Origin: Cerioporus squamosus
Lineage: Eukaryota > Basidiomycota > Agaricomycetes > Polyporales > Polyporaceae
Reading direction: 5' to 3'
Assembly (NCBI GenBank): GCA_022592435.1
Contig: JABYQS010000099.1
Location: forward strand, 84,010 to 148,009
DNA length: 64,000 nt
The first letter of the stretch is position 1, and each line of letters starts with the position of its first letter. Under the pieces are notes generated by a model. The model made no database searches. It was not told where the DNA came from and saw only the letters and a program-made list of their open reading frames with translations. The position numbers and the translations under genes are program-made. Shown here in pieces: positions 35,348-48,079 of this stretch.

Positions 35348-38300
35348 TTATGAACGGCGCGAGCGACGTAGGACGTTCAACAGGCTACCTCTCTTGATGC
35401 GGAAGACGTACGTGCCGAGAAAGATCCAAGCGACCTGCGAGCACGGCCTATCAGCACTTCACTCATCGGACGACACAGACAGCCCAACAATAGGGAGACT
35501 CACGTTGAAGCAGATGAACGCCACGAAGATGCCGACATCCCGCCAGTGGTGCGAGTAATAGATGTTGAAGCTCGACCCGAGGAACGCGTCCGTCGAGCTG
35601 AAGGAGCAATATCGGCATGCGCTCGTCTCTTCCGGATTCGCAAGGTACCCGCCCGCGAAGGAGATGAAGGGCCCCATATAGTTCGCGCACGACATCCCCG
35701 AGGGCGGCTCAATCGTGACGAGCTCGACAGCGGAACACTCGATAGGCATCTTTCCGAGTGACTGGCCTAGCAGCGCCTCGATGAGGTAGGTGAACGGCGA
35801 AAGGTGGTACATCCATCGCCACCATCCGAGCTGGCTAAAGGGTTGCATGACGCCGTTGCTATATATGAGAACAATGACGGTTAGTATTGCTTTGACTCAG
35901 CAGGGAAGCGGGGGTTCGCATGACGTACAATATGAGCACGAAGGAGAAGAGGAAGCTGAACAGTAGGGCGGCGATTTCAGGGCTCGGCGACATAGATCCG
36001 ACTGCCTGACTGATAGTCGAGTAGTACAGCGGTAAGCAGATGCCAAGAACTAAGTACGTGAAGCCGGCACGCGAGGAGGGAAATCCGACGGTCCAGTACC
36101 AGCACAGGAAATACAGCGAGGAACCGAGGATGTTCAGCGGGAGCTCGACGAGCAATTGCGACGTGACCAGGACTGTCCAGGTATACATTATGCTGTGGCG
36201 CTCACGGACCTCGTAGATGTTGCGCATCGCGATGTATGGGACTTGCATCTGGTTGGCAGCCGCTACGCTAATGATCAAGGACATGAAAACCGCCTGGGTG
36301 AAGTTCGTATTGGTAAAGATCCAAGCAGCTTTGAAAAAAAGAAGTACTCACGAAGAGGTGATTCTGGGTGCCCTGAATGGTCGTCTTTGCCTTGAAGAAC
36401 GTGAAGCCGATGAACAGAGCTGCCGCGCAATTGAGAGCCAATCTCGAGATAACGTAAGTCGGGTCGCGCCAGTAGGCCCGAGCGCCGCGCTTGAGCAAAA
36501 GGCCCAGCTGATACAACCATGTCGTCGGGTACTTGCTGTGAAGTCGGATCTGCAGGGGCGGCTTGCTCCGGCCTTCCGAGTGGATGTGCTCAAGGTCCTC
36601 CTGGAGACGCGAGGCCTCGGGGGACCTCTGCCATGTTGTATACCAGTCGACGTCGGTGGTAGCAGTCGCACCAGCACCGATGACTTCCAAGATGTACTCC
36701 GCCCTATATGGGAGCCCCAATTAGTGATAGACGTCATATCAATAAATGGAGAACTGACGGATTCTCAGCGTCATCGCACTTGCGTGCGCCGTTACTCTCG
36801 AAGTAGTTGATAAGGATGCTTGAGCGCGGGCCAATATCGCCAAAGTAGACGGTCTGTCCACCCATTTTGAGCAGCAGCAGCCGGTCGAATACCTGGAACA
36901 GCTCCGCCGAAGGTTGGTGGATCGTGCAGACGATAGCCTGGCCGTTGTCGGCGAGGTCGCGGAGGAAGCTCGTGATGGCCCATGCGCTCTGCGAGTCGAG
37001 GCCGGAGGTAGGCTCGTCGAGGAAGATGAGCGACGGTTTTGCGACGAGCTCGACGGCAATGGTTGTTCGCTTGCGATGCTCGACGTCCAGTGAGCCAACG
37101 ATCGCGTCGCCGTATGCCTCGAGACCGCACAATTTCAAAACCTTCTCCACGCTGCGACAGGCGATCAGTGCCCGTACAACTGCAATCAAAGGAGGAACAT
37201 ACTAAGCCTTCTTCTCTGCCAGAGAAACTCCCTTTGGCTGACGAAGGCATGCGGAGAAAAGAAGTGCCTCACGAACAGTCGCCGTCGGTTGATGAGTATC
37301 CAGCTGCTGGCAGTAGCCACTGCATTGCCGATGGCGCGTTAATCAAGATGTTTAATATAACTGGAGGAGGCAGGGCAAGACATACGTATGAGCCTGGAAG
37401 TCATCTGGAAGCGGATGTCCGTTCATGTAACGGTCGCCGGTGACGACGCCGATAGTCGTGCGCTCGGCGAGAACGTTGAGCAGGGTCGTCTTCCCAGCAC
37501 CGGACTCGCCCATGAGTGCTGTGAGCTTCCCGGGAGGCACATACCCAGAGACATCCTCCAGGAGCTGACGAGTATCGTGCTTGCTCACGGGCACAGTGTA
37601 GTTGAGGTGGTGGAACGAGAACGTGTTGTGAGTCTCGAGAGCCGCCTCCTTCAATTCCCGTTCGTTGAAGCTGTGATCGCCATTACTCGACGGAGAGGCG
37701 GAGTTACCCTTCTCTTCGTCGGGCGAGATCTGCTTTGCAGCCTTGACGACATCTGCGTTAGAGCCACGCTTGAACAGCATGACGTTGGAATCGCCCGCGA
37801 GGCGCTGGTTGACTTCGGTGAGCAAGAGGAGGATACCGACAAATCCAGCCCCAAAGGCGCAGAGTACACCGAAGTTCTACAGCACAGAGTCATGAGCCTG
37901 GTCTGGACCAAGACGGTCTCGTACTTACCCGCCACAAGTTGTCGTAGGAGTAGTTGTATGCCAGCCAGACGTAGTTGTTGCCGTTGACGGTGTTGGAACC
38001 TGCGACCGAGCCGACTGTCGTACATACTTGGTTCGACACCGAGACATTCTCATAGCCTGGTCCCTGCGGGACCAACAAAGTGCATTCGGCGTTGATTGTA
38101 TGGAACTCGTTGACCATCAGCGCTTCGAACCCATAGCGTAGGGGCTGCAACAAAATCAATACGGAAATGCACGCTATGAAAGTGCACTCAACTCACATTG
38201 ATCCAAGTAATCCACCTAAGAGCTCCGGTCATGTACGGCATCGGGAGAGTATAACCAGTGTAAAGCACCAGGATAAGCGTGCTCAGACCGGCGACGGCGG

Positions 38301-40636
38301 TCGCAGGCGCAGGACTCTTGAACGCTGCAGCGAGGGCACGGAACCAGGCCTTCATCGTGATCGTGTTGAGGAACGAGAACAGGAAGAAGATGCTACATGC
38401 GCGTTAGTTCTAGTATGTTGCAGACGTCGAGAAGAAGTGTCACTTACAAGAACTGTCCAGCGGATTGCTGGAGACCGACGAGAAAGTAGATGAGGAGGGC
38501 GAAGACGACTTGGACAATGAACGAGACGGGAATATCGACCAACGTGAGCGCGAGGCCTTCGACGAAAGGGTGGTACATCGCCGCGCGAGACTGCCGGTGC
38601 ACGATAGGCCGTTGCGCGAAGAGAGCCGGGATCTCCGCCATGGTCGACAGGGCCGCGAAGAGAAGGGAAAAGAATAGGACGCCACCCCGAGAGAAGAACG
38701 TCTGCGTGGTGTCGGACAAACGCAGGAAGACCGTACCAATGATTATGGCCTGGATAGTAAACGACGCGAGCTGGATCACCTGGGCCGCGATACCTCCACG
38801 AATGATTTGGACACGCCGGCGCATAAGTGCGCGCGCCTGCATAGGGATGGAGACGATGTAGGGACTCTTCTTGTTCGTATGCTTCGCGTGCTCGGCCTTG
38901 ACGCTTTGCTTGTAATGAGTGACGCGCTCAGGCTTGCCGACGAACTGCTCGTGGTACGTGGCCATGTCTTCCCGATTGGCATGATAGATCTCGGACCTCC
39001 TGTAGTACTCGACGAACTCGGCTGCAGTCCGAGGCACACGGTTCTCGTATCCTTCCCGGACGATGCGACCGTTCGGGTCCGTGACTGTATCCCACCAATG
39101 AGCAACCGAGAGCGACCTGTATAGACAGGGTTACTTACTTGCGACGAGGAAGTCGGCAGTGGTCTGCCGGTTGGCAGGTTCGTAGCCCATGTCGATGAAG
39201 TACTGACGCGCCTGATTCGCCGGTCCGAAGTACACCTGCTTGCCCTCGTAGATGACGCAGACCTTGTCGAAATGCTCATACAACTGCTCGCCCGCTTGGT
39301 AGATGGTAGCGATGGTAGACTGCCGGGCAATGTCGGTGGCAATGCGAAGTGCCTGAACGAACTCCAGCGCAGTAGACGAGCTAGAGGACGAGATAGTTAG
39401 CGGGGATGTATGAGCAGGAGTGGGGAACGCATACTCAAGGCCACGCGTCGAGTTATCCCATGAATGCAGCTTGCTGCGACTCGCAAGGGCCTCGCTGATC
39501 GAGACGCGTTTCTTCTCACCACCAGAAACGCCGTGAACAGATGCATCGCCAACGTGGGTATCCTTGACGTGACGGAGACCGAAGACAGTCTCCAGGACCT
39601 CGACGAATAGGTTCACGTGGGTCTCGCGGGACATTCCATCAAGGCGAGTTCGAGGCGTACGGTGCTGGCGGCAAAGCGAAGCGTTTGGTCAACGGTGAGG
39701 GTGGGGAAGTGGACGTCATCTTCTGGGCAATACTGCACGTCTCCGCGGTAATGCGACTCAACGTGTTCTGGGGAGAGTGAGTCATACCATACATCGCCTT
39801 CAACTGCATGATAGTCCTGCCGCTGGTTTGCCAAAACCCTCAACAATGTGCTGCACCCGGACCCTGGTCGCCCGAGAACGCCTTTCGGGCGTAACAAAAT
39901 TCAATCAGCAAGTGATACTAGGCGAATGGCCAAGTTGTTGCTCACATAGCATCTCCCCGGTCTCACCACACCATCGAAGTCGCTCAAAAGGTTCCTAGTT
40001 GCCGGATGTAATCTACTTCGAAAATCATGAAGAAGGTTGAGGGGGTTCAGCGACGATCCGAACGTTTCCTGATAAGAAGCTGATGCCCCAACGCCAACTA
40101 CCCGGAGATCTTGAAACACGACCCCTAACTCACGCCGCTTGATGTCCGATTCATCCAGCCTGAATTGGGAGTCAGTGCACGCACAATGGACGTGATGAAA
40201 GCTCGCACTTCTTCATGACATTTCGGAGCGTCTTCTCCAAGTCGAAAGAGCCAGCATTGGGGACCACAAGCGTCATATCCGAAGGCATCGAGTGGGTGAG
40301 CCGCTTCTCAATACCTCCGGATATTTCGGCATGGAGCGGGGGACGCGACCGTGCTTGCGATGTTTCTGAGAGTGTTCTGCGTAAGAGATGCTCGACTCCC
40401 TCCGGATCGAAGAATCCGACGTGTACGTGAGAGCTACTGGATGTTTGGCGTGATAGAGGGTGCCCGTCGGTAGGCAAGACGAGGGATGGTGTGTCTTCTA
40501 ACCGCCCGCTGTCTTCCTCGGGATTGCGTATGTTAGCTTGCGCATGTGGTGTGATAGCATGTGAAGTGTTATTCAGTTCGGGAACAAGTTTGGGTTGTCC
40601 GAGAGACTCAAGATGAGCGGGATCAGTGGGCATCAT
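35348..40636 (-). CDS. PDR-type ABCG full transporter
   Basis: Pleiotropic drug resistance transporter with order NBD1-TMD1-NBD2-TMD2. ATG 40636, TAA 35348-35350, about 1,450 residues. NBD1 has the family's unusual Walker [12 protein letters not shown], signature [11 protein letters not shown] and the degenerate [12 protein letters not shown]2 is canonical with [28 protein letters not shown] and [15 protein letters not shown]. These proteins export hydrophobic toxins, sterols or metabolites at the plasma membrane. TMD helices are clear, e.g. [20 protein letters not shown]. The N-terminal 150 residues are Ser-rich and disordered. Two frame breaks occur, each fixed by one base: the CCCC run 39955-39958 (VVRPGEML) and GG 39661-39662 ([20 protein letters not shown]). 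Many introns of about 55-70 bases. Confidence 0.88.
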
Positions 40637-41617
40637 TAGAGGAGAAGGTGTGTGGTCAGTACGATCTTGGATGTGCGGGTACTATATGGCAGCGTCCCTC
40701 AGACTAAAGCAAGGCCAGATGCGCCGCGGCTGGGACGGGACTCGGTGAGGGGCACACGAGCCGTGACGAGTCGTAGGACGCAGATCAAGACGGCAGCTTT
40801 GAGCATCTAGGTCCCGATACAACCGCGCTACAGCACTGGATAGAGTGCTGTTGACATTGCAGAGCCTTCAGCAAGAGACACATGCTTACGCTGCGGCGCC
40901 GTGGAACGGCGCAACTCGTCATGCACGGGGCCCGACGGGGAATCTGCCACGCAATGGAGCCTCCTCAGCAAGGCTCCTCTAGAATCCAGGCCGAGACGCG
41001 CTCACCACATTGGCCCAGAGTCCGAAAAGGAGCCATCCTATACTCCTCCGATGATCAAGCAGACATCACCTTCTCATTCAGCGCGAGATGAAGATGTGTT
41101 AATACGTCCTTCGGTACTTCGTTGCACAACTTAGAGGTGAAGTTCGCCATAACCTCTCTGCTTGAACGGGGTACATAGGTGTCGGGAGCACCTCAATCAG
41201 AACGCCCGAAGTTCTAGACTGGGATGGTCCCCAGAGTATTTCACCCGCGATACTTAATCCTGCAAAGTATACAACATCATCTTGGTATGCACAGGTGGAG
41301 GAAGACTTACATGTTACACCGTACAGCCATGGTCATGCGGTGGTAAGCCAGGTGGGCGGGTTGTTTCGAAAGACGATCCGTTCGGCGTCCTATGGCGGTC
41401 CTGCGTGTAACTGGATTTCAACTGAACGAAAATTGGCGTTCCGACCTCTATATTGCAGCACTAGACCGTAGACCTGCGAACTCGAAGACGGTGTAAGCAA
41501 TTGAGTTGTGAAATTGTAGAACGGACGAGAACAAGCAGAGGGTCTCAAGCGCCGCCATGCGGGCTTCAAAAACGTGTTCTGAAGACGCAGCGGAGTTTGG
41601 TTCCTTGGGCGTCGGCC
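40637..41617. other. Divergent intergenic region
   Basis: Upstream of the PDR gene and of the partial chitin synthase copy. No gene seen. It is not similar to the sequence before the second copy at 53126, so the duplication starts at 41618. Confidence 0.45.
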
Positions 41618-43053
41618 AGAAGCTCCGCCACAACAGCGCAACAGCGTGGTCGGCGGGCAGTCTCGCCGTCACTTCTCACACTGCCATACCAACGGCGCCG
41701 CTACGCTCGCCCTCCTCCCCTCCTTTTCTTTCTCTTGAACAACCAGGAAGCTCCTACACCGTACGGGGAGCACCTCGGTGCAGCTCACCACCATGAACCG
41801 GCAGTCGACCATGCATCAGCAGCTCGAGAATGTCACGGACCTCGCAACGCTCTCGCCCGTCTCGGAAGACATCATCGTCTCATGCATCCGCGAGCGGTTT
41901 ATGACGGACAACATCTACACCAACATTGGCACCTCGGCATTAGTCGCAGTAAACCCCCACAAGTATGTTCCCAGTAATTCCGACGCGGTCCTCCACAAGT
42001 ACGCGGCAGAGTACCGTGACACCTCCCCCGACAAGGTCCGCCTCCCTCCCCATATCTTCCAGCTCGCCAACAATGCCTACTACCACATGCGGAGAACAGC
42101 ACAGGACCAGTCGATGCTATTCACGTACGTGTCATAATTCATCTTTTTCTTCTCCCCATTCCTCCAAGAACCCCCGCTTCCGTTTCAAACCCTACGCCTT
42201 CGCACGTACACTCTGTCCCGGACCTGTGCATGTCCCACGTTGGACATAAGCAGAGGCCAGCGCAGGCACTTCTTTGTGCGGTCTCCTCACGCGCTGAGTA
42301 ACCCCGGAGATATTCGTGACATCGCGGTAGTGCTACAGGAACCAATTACCATATCGGTCACAGCACGTCGTTTGCGGAAGCCCCGGGTCACAGTCAGTGG
42401 GCGATGGGAATGTTTGTGCCATTAATGTCGTCAGTCTCCGTTTGACTCAATGGACAGAGTGATGGTGCCCTCCGGCTATCCTCCCCTCTGCAGAGGGGCG
42501 GGGGGTCTTTGAGCTTGCTTTTGCATCATGAGATATGTTGCTGACGAATCTCTAGTGGCGAGACAGGAAGCGGCAAGTCTGAGAATCGCAGACTGGCCAT
42601 CAAGACGCTTCTCGAGCTCAGCGTGAGCCAACCGGGCAAGAAGGGTTCGAAGCTCGGCCACCAGGTCCCAGCGGCAGAGTTCGTGCTGGAGACGTTCGGT
42701 AACTCTCGGACGCTCTTCAACCCGAATGCCTCCCACTTTGGCAAGTACACCGAGCTGCAGTTCACGGAGCGCGGGCGCATATGCGGTGTGAAGACCCTGG
42801 ACTACTACCTCGAGCGCAGTCGCGTGGCGGGCGCACCATCAGGCGAGCGGAATTTCCACATCTTTTACTACCTGATCGCCGGCGCAACGCAGGAAGAGCG
42901 GCAGCACATGCACCTCTCCGACAAGACTCAGTATCGGTACCTGGGTGCGCGCGTACCGACGGGCGGTCGTGCTGCCCCTGCGCAGAATGAAGACGCCGTG
43001 CGATTCGACCAGTTGAAGGTCGCGCTGAAGAACGTCGGGTTCTCGAAGAGGCA
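41618..43053 (+). repeat. Segmental duplication, copy 1
   Basis: About 1.44 kb nearly identical to 53126-54569, same orientation, 11.5 kb apart. It covers the 5' leader, exon 1, the long first intron and about 500 bases of exon 2 of the chitin synthase gene. Similarity starts at AGAAGCTCCGCC and stops abruptly after AAGAGGCA on both sides. Confidence 0.95.
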
Positions 43054-43924
43054 CGCAGGGCGGATGGGACGTGGGGCGGCCCGCAGGCGACGGGGCTCTG
43101 GATGTGGAGGGTATCTGACGGTAGGTGGATGCTATGAGCCCTGTGTACTTGCTAGCTTGAATACACTGTCTCCGGAGCTGCGCGATCCAGCCGGTGTGGG
43201 GATCTCGCGATCGACGACGAACCCACCGATAAAAACGTTGGAAAGGGCAGTATACGAGGCACATAGAGCAGTAGGACATGGGCTCGAGATGGTGTGCTTG
43301 GTGCCCGCTCGGTGTGTGCTCTTCGGGCTCGTTCTCGCAGGATGGGCTCGCACAGACTCGACTTCGCAGCTACGACATGCACGAATACACAGTGTTGCCC
43401 CGAAACCCCGCCGCTGCCTCTGCACCCGCTGCTCGAAATACGCCCCCTCGTACGGGCGCCTAATGTGCGTCCTTGACGCGGTCTCGTGCGCGGCGCGTCT
43501 TGCCTCCTGCCACCACCACCGCGACTGGCTTGCTCTGCTGCTGCTCGCACCGAACACCTCTAGACACCTGGAAATGGGAGAACAGCGACACTACATGGCC
43601 CGGAGACTGCGTTCTCTTGTGAGTTGTCCCGCTCTCGTCCTCTCTGCGTACCCCGTCGGCGCGTCAAGATCCCAGCTGCGCCCTGCAGAGACGTTGGTGC
43701 CAATCAGAGGAGAAATGCGAGTGCTTACCAGTCGCTACCCCGACCTGCCTCTGCCTACACGTCCTGCGAGGCTGAACACGGGACAGCTCAACGCGGACGC
43801 ATGTCCCTACGTCTGCCCCGGACCTGCTTGGCCACGCACTGAAGGTCGCGGCGACGTCTCTTGCCCCGCATACACGCAGTCCTGCATCCAGTGGGTGAGC
43901 AACTACGTCAGGGTGCCAGTGTGA
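41793..43924 (+). pseudogene. Truncated chitin synthase motor-domain copy with a novel tail
   Basis: Exons 41793-42124 and 42556-43924 splice into an open frame of 566 residues. The first about 276 residues are the start of a myosin-like motor, including [16 protein letters not shown] (the P-loop). After SKRHA at 43053 the frame leaves chitin synthase sequence and runs on for about 290 residues of Arg/Cys/Pro-rich text resembling nothing I know, to TGA at 43922-43924. It lacks most of the motor and the whole chitin synthase domain, so it cannot make chitin. In the shared part of exon 2 the four differences I see are all silent, and exon 1 shows none, so the copy is recent, kept similar by gene conversion, or a misplaced second haplotype. 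Transcription is unknown. Confidence 0.7.
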
Positions 43925-45347
43925 CGACTCACTGGTATGTCTGAGTCCTTCCTCTTCCTCCACCCGGTACGTACGCACTGCGCGCCGCGGGCTGGCGGAT
44001 CTCGCACCTGTGCGGCAAGAATGGCACTGTGCAGAGTGTATGCGAGTGCTCACCTGATTCCCAGTTTCTCTCCGCCGCTGTGCTTCCCTGCGCCACTTGC
44101 CTTCCTCCGGCAGGTTCTCCGAGGCTCGAATGACTGACCAGTGCACGGCTTATGCAAGAGACTGTATACACCCAACATACGAGTGCCCGGGAGATGCCCG
44201 ACACTGCGTCTCGCGCAAGGCCGTGCAAAGAAGGTATGTCGAGTGCACTCCGGATGGAGGACGGACATGAAGCACTAAGTGAACGAGGTGCATACCGTGC
44301 AACCTTGCCCTCCGATGTGAATCCGGAACCTCCATCCGGCCCCGGTTGTGGCCCGCTGTCGAGACACTGTTAAGCAGATATCGGGTAAGTGCTCGTACTG
44401 TCTGCGGAGTAGCCCGTACGTACTGTCCATCATGCCATGCGCATCGGTACACACCACAGGTTTGTAGACTCTGCACGCCTGTCGAGAAGTGCGTTCGAGT
44501 GCTGACGAACCGGGTGTCGTGTATGCTGTCGCGCAAGACGTGCTTCCAGAGCTAGCGGACGGTGAGTGCTGCGCCATTTGGGTTTGAGGTAGGGCTAAGC
44601 TCGTCGCAAGCAGTATGGCGAAGTGTGCTGACAAGGGGATCCGGGAGAGGGAGGTGTTGCCGGGATTTGGGAGGAGTAGCGGCGCATCTGAGCAGAAGGA
44701 AGTGGGTGCTGACAATCTGGTGGTGTGCTCGAGTCGTATCGTCGGTCGACAGCCTAGTGCAGGAGAGTTCGTGCTGATACGGACGAGATGCTCGCGCGCT
44801 GGGAGGGAAGCATTCACGGAGGAAGGGAGAGGTAGGATGGGAGGTCCTGGGAGGACGACCATTTGGATCGTACCATACGCGTACGGCCAGGCCTTCACAC
44901 CCCGCCGCCCGGTGATGTGGACGGGCGAGACACGTTAGCATCATTGCTGTGATAGCCACATGACAATAAATGGGTCCACAGAAGTGTTCTTAGTCCGAGT
45001 CTGTGCGAGAGCATCCTACCGATGGTTAGCGAGTGTTTCGGCCACACAGCATGCAATGTGACTGCAGCTTCTACGCTAATGATTGTGGCCGCGGACGCAT
45101 ATCGGCCTCGTAATACGAAGGGCTGCTGTCCTCCAGTCTCGAGCGGTCTCAATGGCCCCTCGCTTCACAGATCATCTTCACGCTCGCTTCACCTGCTAGA
45201 TGGTTAACCGGTCACGGCAGCTGTCACAGACACCGTTGAGCAGTATTAGCGCATTTGCATGCAGGAAGACAGAAATTATTTGTGTTGTATGGTACAGAAC
45301 AGCACGTCGGTGACACTCCGAGGATACAACAGAGGCAAATGGGCTAG
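43925..45347. other. Gene-poor interval with recurring splice-like motifs
   Basis: No recognisable gene. On the minus strand GTGAGCACTCGC-like donors recur (near 43720, 44050, 44390, 44500), each with a CAG a short way on, as if small exons of one unknown gene lay here. Frames between them are short and I cannot build a convincing protein. Confidence 0.3.
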
Positions 45348-45752
45348 CTAGTCGTCGTCTGCACCCTCGGGGACTGTGGGAGGGCACTTGATGGTCTTGG
45401 GCCTAACCCGCTTTGATCGGGTTTCAGGATCCCGATGCTGACCTCTGACGACATTGTAGTCCGACCGTCGTGGCCGTATAGGCTTGGCAAACGCGCCAGA
45501 AGCCCACAACACTGCCATCTCCTCCAGGGTCGCCTCCCGGAAGTATGTCTTGCCGACCTTCCAGCGGAGCCAGAGCATCTCGAGCAGCCTGAGCGATGAC
45601 ATCGACTTGCTGAGGTCCTCGAAAGGAACAAACTCCACCGGCCAGCCCTCTATGAGGACTCCGTACTTGAGTGTCACGTTCCGATAGAACGACCTCCAGT
45701 GCATGACCGCCCTCTCGTCCTTCGTAATGAGTCCTGGAGTTGAGGCATCCAT
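45348..45752 (-). CDS. Conserved-looking hypothetical protein fragment
   Basis: An open frame with protein-like composition: RAVMHWRSFYRNVTLKYGVL, EGWPVEFVPFEDLS and LRWKVGKTYFREATLEE. I recall that text of the type 'YGV-x-EGWP ... RKLRDAL' is common in hypothetical proteins of Agaricomycetes, often many copies per genome and near transposons; no function is known to me. The true gene probably extends to higher coordinates with introns (for example frames at 45780-46010 and 46020-46367), but the joins are uncertain and it may be a pseudogene. Confidence 0.35.
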   Translation of the reverse strand: MDASTPGLITKDERAVMHWRSFYRNVTLKYGVLIEGWPVEFVPFEDLSKSMSSLRLLEMLWLRWKVGKTYFREATLEEMAVLWASGAFAKPIRPRRSDYNVVRGQHRDPETRSKRVRPKTIKCPPTVPEGADDD

Positions 45753-47092
45753 TAGCGGGCCCAGTTCATAGCTGCAAACAGCAGAGCTTACTAAGACGCT
45801 TCCTGATCATCCTCCGGATTTTGGCATGCATCCACTTAACGGCCTGAGCATAAGATAGTCCTGCATACAAGTCCAGGTCAGAACATGACGGTCTAAGTAT
45901 GCCAGATACTCTTGCCTGGTTGTCGGGAGTCCCAGCAAGAATGCAGCTGTTGTAGGCACATACTGCTGGCAGTCTAAGTTCAGAAAGACAGTGTACGAGC
46001 GCAGCTTGTTAACTTGCCGTCAAGTGAAGAGTAGCGGGAGTGCTCCGTCACACGGATACGCGAGACGGGACTCCTCGTCGGGCACCTCGGGCCAGTGCCA
46101 TGTCTGTTCTACTATGAAGTCTGTGTATTCAGCCAGTGCAGTGCAGCATACAGGCAGAGGGAAGCTACAGGTGTCACAGAATTGCAGTAAAGATGGTGGA
46201 GGGAGTGCAATGAAGTCCGCACGAACACACGAATCAAGCCGGCGTGCGCAGGGAGGCAAGGCGCTTCTACCACTACGCCTTGCGCAGATCTGGATCTGAC
46301 ACGTTCCCAGCACATCTTCCTCGTCGTATCGGGCACACAACCATGGACAACGCACGGTCAGAATCAAGAGAGGTTACTTTAGGCGTGCCGGCTTACATTG
46401 AGGTATGTCTCAAGCCTAGAAGACCTGTCGCGGTTTTGTTCTGAAACCTCGACATGCAGATTCAGTGTCTAGTTCGTCATATGCCAACATGAGCAGTAGA
46501 CCGACATTGCGCCGCTCTGAACCTATCAAGCACGTGCTGACCCTCAGTGCTTAGGGTAAAACTCTGACTGACATACACTTTCCTCCAGAGAAGGGAGCAT
46601 GCAGAAACGGCAGCAATCCCTCGTTTGCGCGCATCTGCATCCGTATCTTCCTCGAAATTCTGCCGCAATATCGCTCATCCCCACTTGATGCGGCACGGAG
46701 CGCCCACATAGGCGAGCCGAGCCCCAATTATTGCGAGTGTTGAAACACGTCCAAAGTCTCGAATCTGCGAAGCCATCGCACTCCGGCACCCGCTACTAGT
46801 CTGCAGCCCCACCCTGGCTTACCGTGTCGCCTTCTGGTTGGTCCGCCACGACAGCACACCTCGGTCTTGGCCCCCCGAGCTCCGTAAGCTCGTAAGCCGT
46901 CTCTGCAGATCTCCGACGTCAGGGGGACCCTCAGATGTGTACAAATACTTGGCCTGTCTGTTCCCCTCGGCACTCATCCCTCCCTTCGACCTCTACCTCC
47001 AGTCACTCCTCTCCTGATCAGCTCTCTCCTCACTCTCATCGTCTCCGCTCCCTCTCATGCTGCACTTTGCTTCTCCGTTACTCGGGATCAGT
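45753..47092. other. Interval upstream of a candidate multi-exon gene
   Basis: Possible 5' exons of the minus-strand hypothetical gene lie in 45780-46370. The pyrimidine-rich stretch at 46960-47080 looks like the 5' leader of the candidate at 47093. Confidence 0.3.
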
Positions 47093-48079
47093 ATGACGGG
47101 CACGGTGAGCATTCCGTCTTGTACCTGAGAGTACTTCGTGTGCTGACAGTTTGAACACCATAGGTTTACTCCGATCGCCGAGACCCAGTCGCTCCGACAG
47201 GCTGGTAGGTCTGCGTTCTCTATCCCGAGGTGCTCCGATCATGCATTTTCTATCGACTCAGGCTGCGCTTTGCTCTATACAGAACACAAGGTACATATCG
47301 AGTCGATCTACTATGCTCTAACGTGAGGCTCACTCATCAGACACTCTCGTCGCATCTAGGACACACCAAACCCCATCTCGCCACCACACTACAGCACTGT
47401 AGGTACAAGATGTCTCGCAGCAACGCGACAAGTGCTAACACTGCAAGGCTTGGCAGTATCTCGACCAAGGTTCCGCGGCAGCTCGGAGGCCGTTCATCGA
47501 GACAGTACGTCGCGACAGCGTGTTCGAAGGCCTCGAGCTCGCAGCATCCCGGTACCTTCATCCGAGTTCTTGTCACAGCGTCCTCCACTGTCATCTTACC
47601 AGGTACGCCATTGGATTCTTACTGTGTAGCTGCATAAGCTGACTTGGCCGGGGTCTTCTCAGGTACCCGGCTGGTCCATGGCACCCTGTCCGAACGGCGC
47701 CTCGAGGCATGCACAGTCACGATAGTGCGTCTTGATGGCTCTGGGCTTCCACGGCTGACGTCGTACTCCGCAGGTCACTGCTAGCCGGTTGATATCGGAG
47801 GAGACTGCCGCGTTTCGCAACCCGCGTAGTCGAGAGACGGACGGTTCGTTGGATTGCGTTCCTATGCTTCAGACTCGCACTGACCGAACCAGATCGTCTC
47901 GGGGCAAGATGTGTTCGTGCTTGCGCAGTTATCTGAGAGCTGCACAGGCACCGCGCTGCCGGCCTGCTTCGCAACAGAGTGTATCAGCCACTGCAGCAGT
48001 TGACGTCCGCTGCGCAGAACGATCAGGAACGCCATTGCGCTGTCGGTATGTTAGCCAGGTCGTGCGTATACGACGGTGA
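47093..48079 (+). CDS. Candidate multi-mini-exon gene, function unknown
   Basis: After a CT-rich leader, ATG at 47093 opens a four-codon exon ending in GTGAGC. Consistent phases then join exons 47093-47104, 47164-47204, 47262-47290, 47341-47398, 47457-47602, 47663-47724 and 47774-48079 to a stop. Introns are 49-60 bases; the fourth has a CTAAC branch site 15 bases before its CAG. The start reads MTGTVYSDRRDPVAPTGW; the rest is Arg/Ser/Thr-rich with no known domain. The fit of six introns argues for a gene, but I chose the sites to keep the frame open, so this is only suggestive. More such exons may continue to about 51 kb. Confidence 0.3.
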
